From positions 1 to 42,983 of IMG/VR virus record IMGVR_UViG_3300001213_000075: a stretch of DNA of 42,983 bases, one strand, 5' to 3'. This DNA comes from a virus. This document shows positions 6,519 to 16,200 of the stretch, one piece after another (within the stretch, counting starts at the first letter, position 1; each line of letters begins with the position of its first letter). The translations under genes and the position numbers were made by a program. The notes under the pieces are model-generated. The model did no database searches, was not told where the DNA came from, and worked only from the letters and a program-made list of their open reading frames with translations.

Positions 6519-6944
6519 TTAAAAAATAGCCGCGATTGTTGCAATAGCAGCCGCAATAATCGCTATATTTCTTTCCCATACCAACTTACTTACCTCTTTT
6601 TTTAATTCCGTCAATGATTCCTTGCTGCTCTGTAATAAGTTTTGCAGACTCATTAGCTGCATCTTGGCTTCGTCCGATGATGCTTTTAATTCCGTCAAGT
6701 CCTGTGTTAACTTGTCCAATTCCGTTTGATATGTTTTTAGTTTGGTCTGAGATTCCGCCAAGTTGTTTTGAGATGTCACCAAGTCGACTGATAGTTGCTG
6801 ATTGAGATTTGATAATCTGCTCGTAATCTCGGATAGTCTGGCTAATTCTTGATCCGTCACCTGATAATTTCCATCCGCAAAGCACACCGCCGGTAATACC
6901 AATAATAAGGCAAATAGAGCCAATGATAAGATATTTTTGCACAC
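6519..6944 (-). CDS. Spanin-like secreted coiled-coil protein with C-terminal membrane anchor
   Basis: A 141-residue protein. N-terminal signal peptide of about 23 residues ending PAVCFA, then a long leucine-rich coiled coil (about residues 30-120, e.g. LAESQTKLKTYQTELDKLT), then a C-terminal hydrophobic segment IAIIAAAIATIAAIF. This topology suggests a spanin that bridges the envelope. The cysteine at 21 has Val at -1, a poor lipobox, so signal peptidase I cleavage after CFA is likelier than lipid attachment. GTG start at 6944 directly after the holin's TAA. The whole gene 6586-6942 lies inside it in another frame. Envelope spanning is inference from topology and position. Confidence 0.6.
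   Translation of the reverse strand: MCKNILSLALFALLLVLPAVCFADGNYQVTDQELARLSEITSRLSNLNQQLSVDLVTSQNNLAESQTKLKTYQTELDKLTQDLTELKASSDEAKMQLMSLQNLLQSSKESLTELKKEVSKLVWERNIAIIAAAIATIAAIF
6586..6942 (-). CDS. Inner-membrane spanin-like protein, fully nested in another frame
   Basis: A 118-residue protein. One N-terminal transmembrane segment (YLIIGSICLIIGITGGVLCG, residues about 4-23), then a periplasm-predicted coiled coil with repeated 'GI.....I' units (e.g. IKSQSATISRLGDISKQLGG) and a basic end KKRGK. This is the architecture of an i-spanin (Rz type). Its GTG start (6942-6940) shares a base with the GTG of the 141-residue gene, as GTGTG, so one ribosome site serves both. Both readings remain open and protein-like for 118 codons. 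It may pair with the 141-residue product in the last step of lysis. Confidence 0.6.
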   Translation of the reverse strand: MQKYLIIGSICLIIGITGGVLCGWKLSGDGSRISQTIRDYEQIIKSQSATISRLGDISKQLGGISDQTKNISNGIGQVNTGLDGIKSIIGRSQDAANESAKLITEQQGIIDGIKKRGK

Positions 6945-7172
6945 TTAAGCCCCTCCTTCAGGTTTGCCTGGGCCGCCTTTATTTTCTTGAACCACCCGGT
7001 AAATATTAATCAAAAACATTCCGGCGCCACCGATCGTCAATGCGATAATGATCGGCCCGGCATTAGAACGAAACATAAATATATTTCCGATGGTTACGGC
7101 GCTAACAAGTAAACCTATCCAGATTAATCCGATGATTAAAATTTTAGTATGGGTACGAGTTTTCCACATCAT
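6945..7172 (-). CDS. Holin, two transmembrane segments
   Basis: A 75-residue protein with two hydrophobic helices (LIIGLIWIGLLVSAVTIGNI and PIIIALTIGGAGMFLINIY) separated by a short polar turn, a basic N terminus and a Gly/Pro/Lys-rich tail. Size, topology and position between the amidase and the spanin-like genes fit a class II holin that opens the inner membrane to release the amidase. It overlaps the amidase end by 4 bases and its stop abuts the spanin starts, so the lysis genes are translationally coupled. Confidence 0.75.
   Translation of the reverse strand: MMWKTRTHTKILIIGLIWIGLLVSAVTIGNIFMFRSNAGPIIIALTIGGAGMFLINIYRVVQENKGGPGKPEGGA
6952..6958 (-). promoter_or_regulatory. Ribosome binding site shared by two overlapping start codons
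   Basis: AAGGAGG on the minus strand ends at 6952. GTG 6944 is 7 bases away and GTG 6942 is 9 bases away, both workable spacings. The holin's TAA (6947-6945) lies between the site and the starts, so re-initiation may also feed both frames. Confidence 0.65.
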
Positions 7173-7711
7173 GATAATTTTTCCCCTTGTCTTATAAATT
7201 GACTCTTGACATCAGCATAAAAAGCATTCGGATCAAATAAATCATTTTTCGGATTCGTTTTTCCATTGCTGAAATCAATCCAACAGAATGGATCGAATGG
7301 CCGGTTCAAGGGGTCATATCTGCTATGCGGTTGCAGATAGTCAGGAGTTGGTTTAAATTTATAGCGCAGAATGATATCTACTATCAAATCCAAAACATTC
7401 TGATAAATTTCCTTTGTAATAGGTTCACAGGTTTCAATTCCAATTGCGTCTCGATTTGCTCCGACGCAATGATAGGCTTGTTCGTTTTCTGGGATGCACC
7501 GAATGATATTCGTAGCGTCCACAAGATAATGGGCGGATGCGAAAGTTTTACCGGCTAACGGCGGATGATTCAAACTTTCAAAATAGTCCCGGTTATTTTT
7601 TGCCGAAGCTCCCGAATTGCCCGTCCTATGGATAATAATTTTTTGCGGGCGCAATAAAAAAGCCGGCCTATTTTTGCCGACTGAAATAAGATCTTCTTTA
7701 ATTGGTATCAT
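7169..7711 (-). CDS. Endolysin: N-acetylmuramoyl-L-alanine amidase (Amidase_2)
   Basis: A 180-residue peptidoglycan amidase that cuts the bond between muramic acid and L-alanine. Visible motifs: 'KIIIHRTGN' (first zinc His), 'FASAHYLVDATNIIRCIPEN', 'AYHCVGANRDAIGIETCEP', and 'LQPHSRYDPLNRPFDPFCW' with the second His and the Cys ligand. No signal peptide or cell-wall-binding domain is present, so release depends on the holin. ATG 7711 (AGCGAGGA upstream) was chosen. The frame is open to a TTG at 7756 that lies inside a GGAGG sequence and lacks its own site. Confidence 0.85.
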   Translation of the reverse strand: MIPIKEDLISVGKNRPAFLLRPQKIIIHRTGNSGASAKNNRDYFESLNHPPLAGKTFASAHYLVDATNIIRCIPENEQAYHCVGANRDAIGIETCEPITKEIYQNVLDLIVDIILRYKFKPTPDYLQPHSRYDPLNRPFDPFCWIDFSNGKTNPKNDLFDPNAFYADVKSQFIRQGEKLS

Positions 7712-7739
7712 TTTATAATTGTCCTCGCTTTCTTTGTTC

Positions 7740-8036
7740 TTATCTCTTTCCTCCAAACCACGCCCCAGCGGCAGCGGCCAATACTATTCCTCCAATAGTT
7801 CCGCCAACTTTGCTAATCCAAATCCATACCGTTTTTTGACCAGCGGAGGTGTCGTTTTCTGATTCAATACTGTCGATACGTTTATTTATTTCTGGAATAG
7901 TTTTATCTTCAAGTTTTGTAACCCTGCTATTAGTTTTCTGCACTTGTATTAATACTTGCTCTAATATTCCATTGGTTTTACCTGATTCTTCAATTAATTT
8001 AATCGCCCAACTCGGTACCTCTTCCATTTCCATCAC
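7740..8036 (-). CDS. XhlA-like lysis protein (coiled coil plus C-terminal membrane segment)
   Basis: A 98-residue protein. Heptad-like helix at residues 25-60 (VQKTNSRVTKLEDKTIPEIN), then one C-terminal hydrophobic segment 'ISKVGGTIGGIVLAAAAGAW' and basic GGKR. This matches the layout of hemolysin XhlA-type phage proteins, which assist holins. It precedes the amidase with a slight frame overlap. Start GTG 8036, with ATG at 8033 and 8027 as alternatives. GGTGAT suits the last of these. Confidence 0.65.
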   Translation of the reverse strand: MMEMEEVPSWAIKLIEESGKTNGILEQVLIQVQKTNSRVTKLEDKTIPEINKRIDSIESENDTSAGQKTVWIWISKVGGTIGGIVLAAAAGAWFGGKR

Positions 8037-8179
8037 CGACTTTCAAGGAATTGTTTTTTACGGCCCTTAACGGCTATTGAATCCATAAGTTTTGAATTTA
8101 CACGCCCCCAGTCGAACAACCTATTTACCCATATTATAGATTTGCTGTGCCGAAGTTTGAAAAAGCCTGAATACGAGCA

Positions 8180-8203
8180 TAAAAAAACCGCCATTGTAGG
8201 CGG
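8180..8203 (-). terminator. Terminator after the lipoprotein moron
   Basis: Minus strand: CCGCC, six-base loop, GGCGG (8203-8188), then seven T (8187-8181). A compact factor-independent terminator between the lipoprotein stop (8222) and the lysis cassette. The remaining gap 8037-8179 holds no other gene that I can support. Confidence 0.8.
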
Positions 8204-8221
8204 CGGCCTTCCGAGTTAACT

Positions 8222-8671
8222 TTAAGGATTCATTTTAGGAATATTATCTCTTTCCATATAAGCCTTTTCTTGTGGTTGCCCCTGGTCGATTCTTTCTAAA
8301 ACAAGCCTCATCTTTTTTATATTGCTTTCAGTCGAGTATGATCCATTCATGGCCCAGGCTGTTTCTCCATCCATTTGAACAGTTTTGGTATAATCAGTTT
8401 TTTCTAAAGTTTCATTATCATAGTTGTAATATTCTTCCCTAACCCTTAATGTACACTGAATATTACTATAGACCGGAAACGACCAAGAATATTTAATAGT
8501 TTGTGTCGGATTCATTTGTTCATCATATTGCCGTTGCTGTCTCCATTCTCCAGTTAAGAAGAAATATTGTTCCTTCACATTATCGTTGTGCTTGATTCCC
8601 CTTCCACCGATACAGCCAGAAAACAACAATGTAACAATAATTAATAAAAACATTAAATTAATTTTTTTCAT
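8222..8671 (-). CDS. Phage-encoded lipoprotein (moron)
   Basis: A 149-residue protein with a lipoprotein signal (MKKINLMFLLIIVTLLFSGC; lipobox LFSG-C) followed by a flexible GGRG stretch. The mature part looks beta-rich, with tryptophan and tyrosine strands (QTIKYSWSFPVYSNIQCTLR). Gly follows the Cys rather than Asp. It is embedded in the late operon but has its own promoter, a structured leader and its own terminator, the hallmark of a moron expressed in the lysogen. A surface or superinfection-exclusion role is inference. ATG with AAGGTGAAG upstream. Confidence 0.75.
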   Translation of the reverse strand: MKKINLMFLLIIVTLLFSGCIGGRGIKHNDNVKEQYFFLTGEWRQQRQYDEQMNPTQTIKYSWSFPVYSNIQCTLRVREEYYNYDNETLEKTDYTKTVQMDGETAWAMNGSYSTESNIKKMRLVLERIDQGQPQEKAYMERDNIPKMNP

Positions 8672-8692
8672 ACTTCACCTTCTTACTAAAAG

Positions 8693-8767
8693 CGGGAAGG
8701 GTATTTAATAATGCCATTTTAAGCAACTTAAAGGGGGTTACTAAAATGAAAAAAATTCCCCTTCCCG
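8693..8767 (-). other. Leader with long inverted repeat upstream of the lipoprotein gene
   Basis: CGGGAAGGG (8693-8701) and CCCTTCCCG (8759-8767) are perfect 9-base arms enclosing 57 bases. Inside, TTTAAG-CAA-CTTAAA forms a second small hairpin, and a G-run next to one arm could pair instead with an internal C-run. The element lies in the 5' untranslated region predicted from the promoter at 8781-8809. Confidence 0.5.
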
Positions 8768-8780
8768 ATATTATTATAAC

Positions 8781-8809
8781 ATTATAAGATAAATAAATAT
8801 AATACAAAA
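8781..8809 (-). promoter_or_regulatory. Promoter for the lipoprotein moron
   Basis: Minus-strand TATAAT at 8781-8786 (plus strand ATTATA), with TTTTGT (8804-8809) 17 bases upstream, or TTGTAT (8802-8807) 15 bases upstream. The -10 is perfect and the -35 weak. It sits just after the tail-fibre stop. Confidence 0.5.
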
Positions 8810-8817
8810 TTCTAAAT

Positions 8818-10173
8818 TTACCATCCTCTGTCAGCTATATACTGAACGTAACTAGCTGTTCCCCCGGTTGATAAAGCGGAAGCCGATCCATAAATCATGA
8901 GTTGAGTTCTTGTAATATTGCCTATTCTCCCAGAAGAAAACTCATTTCTAGTTCCATTACTAGCAGTCATTCCATAACATCTAACCTGAATCAGTGGCGT
9001 ACCGATAGCATGTGTTGAGGTGATGGTTCCGGATGCCGTCATTACGTAAGAGGTAATTCTACCATTTATGGCATAAGTAATTATGCTATTTATACCGCTA
9101 GTACCTGTAACGCATTCTCCCACCATCAACCTAACCTTATCTTCCCATGCTGTTCCATTATATCTTTTCATTTTAAATTGACTTAAATCGAACCAATGTT
9201 GATCGATTGCTGGTGGAATAGGAGCAGTAAGAGAATAAATTGTTTCAAGTTCAGTATAACCACCTGTAATAGTATTAGTCGCTACATCTAAATCAATATA
9301 AAGTTGTAAAAATGATTTATTAGCGGGTAAATTAGTCCATAAAGTGGTTGAGCCAGTAAAGCCAATAATGTAATTTATTTCTCCACACGTTAAATCATAA
9401 CCAGCGGCTAGATTACAAATTACCGGAGCAGTAGGAAGTCCTATTAACATTGCGGATAGACCTGACCACGAAATAAAAATAGCGCCTCCCGAACTGTTAT
9501 CAACCATACCGCTTATTACAGTTTGCCTTCTTGAACCTGGTTTATTTGAAACTGAAGTTGCTTTCTTCACTGTTATTTTATCATCCTCAAATGCGGTTGC
9601 AATTAAATTATTAATTGTCTCTGTGGCGTTATTTGCCGCTTGAGTTGCATTTTGGCTCTGTTGAATTAAAGTCGCTTCCATTCCTGCTGATGTATTATCG
9701 AGATTTATCAATCCATCTCCATTGTTGTTCCAGCCCAATATTTTTCCTGGTATTGGCGAAGGAAAACTGTAACCTTGTCCCTGCTCAGATATGCTTGCAG
9801 TAACCGAGCGGGAATTTGTTTCATCAAGTTCCTGTGCTATTGCCGTTAATTTATCTAATCCCTTTTCCATGTTCTTTGGATCAAAACTTTGAGTCGAAAG
9901 CGTTGTTCCCTGCGTTCTTCCAGTTAAACGGGCAACTGTGATTTTATATCCCGTTGGTCTTGGTTCGCCGGAAGTAGGATATTTAATCCGATTATTATCA
10001 ATTTCCTTTGTTAAATTCTCGGTTATTTCTACCGTATCACCGGTTGAAATATTCGTTTCATATAATTTTATATCCGAACCATCGGTAGTGAATATTTCGA
10101 ACGTATACGGCCAATAGATTGTAGTTCCGTTGGTCGTATAAACATCTTTTCGATTTGTGTTTTGAACTGTCAT
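8818..10173 (-). CDS. Tail fibre / receptor-binding protein
   Basis: A 451-residue protein. Residues 1-130 form a virion-attachment domain of the T7 tail-fibre type (DVYTTNGTTIYWPYTFEIFT, then 'GYKITVARLTGRT', 'QSFDPKNMEKGLDKLTAIAQ'). A Gly-rich segment with 'SFPSPIPGKILGWNNNGDGL' and a short Ala/Thr/Asn helix follow. The C-terminal 250 residues are beta-rich with Gly and Ser and presumably bind the host surface. No chaperone domain or variable repeat is seen. GGAGGGG ribosome site, 40 bases after the ejection gene's terminator. Confidence 0.85.
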   Translation of the reverse strand: MTVQNTNRKDVYTTNGTTIYWPYTFEIFTTDGSDIKLYETNISTGDTVEITENLTKEIDNNRIKYPTSGEPRPTGYKITVARLTGRTQGTTLSTQSFDPKNMEKGLDKLTAIAQELDETNSRSVTASISEQGQGYSFPSPIPGKILGWNNNGDGLINLDNTSAGMEATLIQQSQNATQAANNATETINNLIATAFEDDKITVKKATSVSNKPGSRRQTVISGMVDNSSGGAIFISWSGLSAMLIGLPTAPVICNLAAGYDLTCGEINYIIGFTGSTTLWTNLPANKSFLQLYIDLDVATNTITGGYTELETIYSLTAPIPPAIDQHWFDLSQFKMKRYNGTAWEDKVRLMVGECVTGTSGINSIITYAINGRITSYVMTASGTITSTHAIGTPLIQVRCYGMTASNGTRNEFSSGRIGNITRTQLMIYGSASALSTGGTASYVQYIADRGW

Positions 10174-10189
10174 TTTTACCCCTCCAATT

Positions 10190-10216
10190 TAAAAAAGGAG
10201 CCGCTTTTGCGACCCC
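10190..10216 (-). terminator. Terminator between ejection protein and tail fibre genes
   Basis: Minus strand: GGGGTCGC (from 10216), AAAA loop, GCGGCTCC (to 10197), then a T run (10196-10190). Eight pairs including two G-U. It begins right after the stop of the giant gene and may reduce expression of downstream genes relative to the head genes. Confidence 0.7.
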
Positions 10217-13200
10217 TTAACGTCTATTTCCCGGTTTCGGAAATACCAGATCCCGTAAATAGAAATCCTCACCATTTACCATGGAATCATAGATATTGCC
10301 AACCGTTGTACTTATTTGTTTCGATGGATAATGGAGCCAATAACCTCCGGCCTCGAAACCAGACTTTAATAATTTCTCCGGTTTAATGTCTCCCTGGATA
10401 GTACCCGGCAACATCCCAAGGAATTGAGTTGCTTTTGCAAAGGCATCCGCTGAAGGAACTAAATCAACATCGCCCCGGCCAGTCCCAAACATCTTATCTA
10501 TGGCCGGTGAAATCGCATCACGGGCCAATACAAACGCTCCTGCTGGATACTTCAGAATCGTTGACAGCAACCATTTAACAGTGTCGTCGTCATCATCACC
10601 GCCACCACCCCACCGGCCGGACAATAATTCAGAAACCAGTGCGGGCATGAACCACCAGTAAGCGGCGAATGATATAAGCTGACCGTATTCTCCATTCCGT
10701 TTGGCCCGTTGGAATGCCTCAATCTGGCGGTTCGCATAAACAGAAAAATAGGAATAAAATTGCGTCAATGCCTTGTACCATTCGGAACCGCGCTGGATTC
10801 CGGCCATATTTACAATATCGCCGCTTCCTTGAGTATCCCGTACAACCTGATCGGCGTATCTTATGGCCATTTCATCATTAATCTCTTTGCCGGATTTCAT
10901 CTGTTGCCCTATATGCTGATTGTATGCTTGAATCCATGAAGGCATTGTAACAGCATAGTCAAACAATCCAGTCAAGGCAAAATAAGTATCCTTAATTTCG
11001 TCATATGTTCCGCTATCAATCATCCGTCTTGTTGCATCCCGAATATCCCGATCCCGGTTGTTCATCCGGTTTTTCATCATTTCTGATTTACCGAATACAA
11101 AATTAATTTCTTCACCTGCCTTTCCTGTCATAGCTTTATAGTAGAAATCTAATACGCCGCCCAAAGTTCTTGTCGGGCCGATCCGTTCCATGACCGGAAT
11201 AATCCCGGCAAGCTGTGAAAAGGCGGTCGTAAATTTAATACCCATGTTCACGACCGATGAACCGATCCGGGCCCGTCTTAAAATATTTTCTGCGAAAGCC
11301 CACGGCCCAACGGTAGCCATATCCTTGTTATCCCTGGCGATACCTTGCAGCCACGGCCTAAACTGTTTGTAAACCTCATCGCTCATAGTTTCTTTTATCA
11401 CTTTAGTAACCCGTCCGCTATTTAATACCTTGTCCACATCCCGAATTCCATTACTAAATGATACCGAATGGATAACGGTAGCTAAATGATTATCAATAAC
11501 CGATAAATGTAAATCTAATGGTCTACCTACTACGGCCTGGACGCGTTGCTTTTCAAATCCTCTACGGGTAGAAGGTTTCAAATAACTAAGGTTAAATAGT
11601 TCCTTAATGCTCTCTTCTTCGGCCTGCCGAAATGCCTTTTCGTTTTTACTCGGATCATAAACTACCGGGTAATAACCGCCGCGATAATCACCATATTTTG
11701 TATTGACAATGCTTGCCTCAATCTTTATTGGCTCCACTCCGGTCCGGGTCTTTTTGTCCTGGGCGATTTGCGGCCAGTATGAATCAATGAAATCCCAGAC
11801 ATTTTGGACAAAGTCCCAATCATTTTTATCCAAAACCTGATCAAAGATATCTTGAAACATATCTTCTGAAGCTAAATTTTCCTGATTCTCCGTGTCGTAG
11901 TAGGAATCAACCAGCCGCTGCCGGTTGCCTTCATTCCCCCAATTCAAGGCCATAGCCAAGACATTTTCCTTGGTGAGCCCGCGGGGAAATAAATCTTCAG
12001 TCCCTTTTATGCTTATTTTTTTTCTGGCTAATTGGCTGGTATCATTGCCATAATAGTTCCGGATAATATCGGTTAACTTTTCTCCGGCTTCCCGGCGCAT
12101 TTTATATTCCTTATCCAATCCGCGGAGCATCGGGAGAACAATATAATGCCACGCTGGACCTTGATCTTTGTAACCATCCAGCGCCCTTGCAATCCATTCT
12201 ACTTTTTGATGAGAAGCAACAAATCCCCGGCCCCAATGTTTTGTCATTTCCCCCGGCGCTTTATTGGGATCATAATTTTGCGGGAACAATCTTTTATTCT
12301 GTTGCATACTTCCAACCATATCTTCAATAATCAAATCAAGGTTTCGCTGTTGTTCATCCGTAAGCAGCTTCTTTTCATTCCGGGCGACAGTGTCAATATT
12401 TTTAATCGCATCAACCACGTCCCGGAGTTCTGAAAGGGTTAAATCCTTATATGGCTTTTGGATTGTCTCATCAGCGATAAAATCAGGAATTGCCGCCTCA
12501 TCATATTCTTCCCGGGCCTTTATCCAATCAGCTAAAGGTTCTTCCTGGGTTACGGCATTTGGACCCTGCAAACCGAACCGACCAAGAATATGATCGATTT
12601 GACCCAGATGCTCTTTGGCAATTTCCGGGCGTTTATTCTTTTGCCATTTTTCGATATATTTAAACGCCCTGTCAACCTCTTGCCGGACCTTTAGCGCCTC
12701 CATTGCAAGGGCATGATTCAGCATTCTTTGATCGGCATATTGGGCGGCAGTCCTGATATCCTTTTTAGCATATGACTGGGATTCTTTAACCGCCGCATTC
12801 CGTTCCGCTGCAAAGTATGCGGTTGCCGCCGCCGCTTCCCGGTAGTTTTTATCTGCTATCGTTGTTTTGGCGTATCTTCTTGCAGCTTCCGCCGCAATCC
12901 TGGCCCGTTGCATATTCCACTGCTTTTTGTTTGCCTTGGCATTCTCCTGATGAATCAGATCCGTCAACATTTCCCGTTCCATGGCTAATGCACTGAGTTG
13001 TTCATCATTATGGAGTGCTCTTTCGGCCATAAATTGCAGTTCCTGGGGAGAATCCTTCAATTCCCCAAACTGGGACATATGAACCGCCAGCCGATCATTA
13101 ACCTCCTCTGAAAAATTTCTAGCGCCCATGATATCTCTTGCCAGCTGATCGCCTGATGAATAACCAAACGCATCGGCAATTGCTTCCCACCTGGCGATAC

Positions 13201-16200
13201 CTTCATTAGTTATTTCCCCATTTTGAAGATACCGTGAGGCCAAATCCTTAACATCCTTTTGCATCCCGAAAGTCTGTTTAATGGCTTCCATGACTTGATA
13301 AATGGGCGACTTGGCAACTTCTTCTTCGATAATGGGCGTAACCCGGTCCCGTTCGGCTTGAAGCAGTTCTTCATGACTTGGTTTTAGCTCGTCCATTTGG
13401 GGCTTTAAAAGAGCCTCCACTGCCATTTCGTGGGCCTTGGTTTTAAGGTCCCGAAGCTTTTCGAGAGCATCCGAAGTGGCACTTTTCTCATCGATGAAGT
13501 CCATTAAATAACCGTCCGCTGCTTCCCGTTCCTGGATTTCATCCTCGGTCGCCAGCATTCGGTCCATAACGCCCCGGACCTCATCCGACAGTTGAACATT
13601 CAAACCGGATACACTTTTGTAAATCCGAGTTAACCAACGCCGGAAGGCGGCAAAGGCTTTCCTTAGACCTTCGCTGGGCGCTTTCCCCTCCATCAAATAA
13701 GACTCAAATCCTCGGGCAAATTGTTCCTGCTGGTCAGTTGTAAGCTTGTCCTGATCGCCCTTAATCGCTAGCCAATTCGATAGTGTCTTCCAGTCCTTCA
13801 TATAGTTTTCGTCAGCCTGTCCGGACTTTACATATTGAAAGGTGTCCTCTAAAAACAAGTGCGATGATTCATGTAAAAACGAGCTGGCATCAGCTTTTGA
13901 AAACAAAGTAATAATCGATTGGTCCGGATTAATTTGAACATTGGCTCGAGCATCCTGATAATATTTATTAATGACTTTTACGGCATTGTTGTCAAAAATA
14001 ACATAATTATGAGATCCTTCACCGTCTTTTCTGCTTGTAGCATCTAAATACTTGATTCCTGGAATGTCATGAAGGTTTAAATATTTTGAGGCTTTTTCTT
14101 TGGCTTCCTCTTCAAATAAATCTTTTTCATTGATATAATAATCAACTAATTTGGTATATAAATCCTCACCGGTCATTGAATCATAATTTTTAAAAAGAGA
14201 GGGATATTCAGAAGCAATACTTTGGATTCCTTTTTTTACTTTATCGCTTTGATCAGTTAAAGATTTATCCCAATCCAAAAAATCTTCTTCGTTTGGTGTT
14301 AATGATACTTCAAACAATTTACCTTTGCTTGATTCTGGTGATTTAACATTATCTTTTATAAATTTTATTAACGAATCATCGATATCATAATGCTGTTTTA
14401 TATATTCTTTTGAAGTATCAACTACTTCAGCCAAAAAAGCTCCTAAATGTCCACCTAAATCCCCATTATCGCTGTTCCTGTTCCGTTCATATGTACTAAT
14501 TAATTTATTAGCTTCATCAAAATGTTTATCATAAAAATCATCAAAATACTTTTCGTAATCTGGGAAATTGTGATCTTGGCTTAGTTCCTCTCTATACCAA
14601 TCGGCTATTTCCTTTTTCCCCGCAAAATACAACCCCCAACCATAAGCCTGCTGTCCTTCACCACTTCCAATATGATCGAGCATAAACTTTTCAAAGTCAT
14701 GGGGTGAACCATGCCAGGCGTTAGTCTGATATAATAAAGAACCCGGCTCTTTTGATTGAGTCGGGTTTATTGATTCTGAAGATCTTCTTTCGGGATTATT
14801 CTGACGTGAGTTATTTTCCCGAATTTCCCCTCCGCCTGCAATTTCGTAATGTAATCCGGGAGGTTGGTCCCCGCGGCTCGCAGGTCGAATACCTCCGGAG
14901 ATTTGTTCTCGTTTGTTGTTTTCAAGGGCTGCGTCTGCTGATCTAAGTTCTTCGCCATGTCCGACACCGAAGGTCACTCCTTTTAACTTAATTTTTCGTC
15001 CGTTATTATCTTCTACTTCGATTATACTATTGTCTAGAGCATTTTGCAATTTCTGGGATTTCGCTTGTGCTTCTTCCAATGAATTCGATTGAAACGTAAA
15101 CTCATCCCCGCCAAGACGGAACACAGGGCCAATATCAGCTTTTTGAGTCAAATCTGAAATTGCTTTTAGAACTTCATCCCCGGCTTCGTGCCCCATAGAA
15201 TCATTAATGAACTTGAAGCCATTTAGATCAAACATCGTTTGAAACGGTAACCTCGTTTCAGGATTAGACGTGGCCATTTCATAAGCTGCCCGATTATATA
15301 ATCCGGTCAAACGGTCACTATAAACAGCCTTTACCAGTTCCTCCGGTGTCATCTCTTTTACTTTGGCTTTGAGCTGATCATCAAAATTTATCTGTTGAGG
15401 AACTTTGCTTTGGTCAAAAGAAAAACCCTGGTTTTCACCAAGGTTCTTATTTAGTCCTGATTTTTTTTTCGCCTCGGATTTATTACCTCCGAGGTTTACC
15501 ATTTCGCGTACATTTCCGGTATCCGAATCATACGTTATAATACTGTCATAGCCTTCTTTTTTAATAGCGGCAGTTAGTTTCTTTCCGACCAAGCCCTTAT
15601 ACTTTTGGCTTAAATCAGTTTTCCATCCGCCATGCCCAGTAGTTTTATATTCCATGATAAGAGGATTTTCAAAACTGATGTTACCATATTCATAATTAGG
15701 TAAAGCAAACCCAGGAATCGGATTATCATTGAACCCCATGTATTCTCCGGTAGGCTCGATGTCTTGCCCAAATTGTGATCCCATATAAGGTGATTTTTCA
15801 AGATTACGATAATAAGGGATGGTTTCTCCGTTTTTAATTCTTTCGATTTGAGTCATGTCAAGGTTATTCGATGATTGATTCAAATTTCCTTCTTGTCCTA
15901 ACCTGTTATTACCCATTAATCGATCAATCTTGCCTTTTAAATCATTTATCCCTTTAATTGTGTTTTCTAGTTGAATAAACTCATTGTTTCCGGGGATATT
16001 GTCCGTATCTTCTGAATATCCTTCTTTAAGTTGTTTAATAGCCAATTCCCGCAATTCTCTTTGCGAAGGTTTACGACCATTCTTGGTATAAAAATCCCGA
16101 TACCATTTAGGGTTATTGCTCTGCCTCCCAATCCGATTAATCACATTACCCAATGCATCAGTAATTAAAGAACCTTGTTGAACTCCTTTTCCGCCAGATT

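Noticed and set aside
8743-8789. 13-residue plus-strand peptide (MKKIPLPDIIITL) with a G-rich site ahead
   Set aside because: It is too short to support, and the G run is explained by the inverted repeat in the lipoprotein leader on the other strand.
8818-10173. Diversity-generating retroelement targeting the tail fibre, as in BPP-1
   Set aside because: The head and tail genes recall BPP-1, but no reverse transcriptase gene and no template repeat matching the fibre's 3' end were seen.
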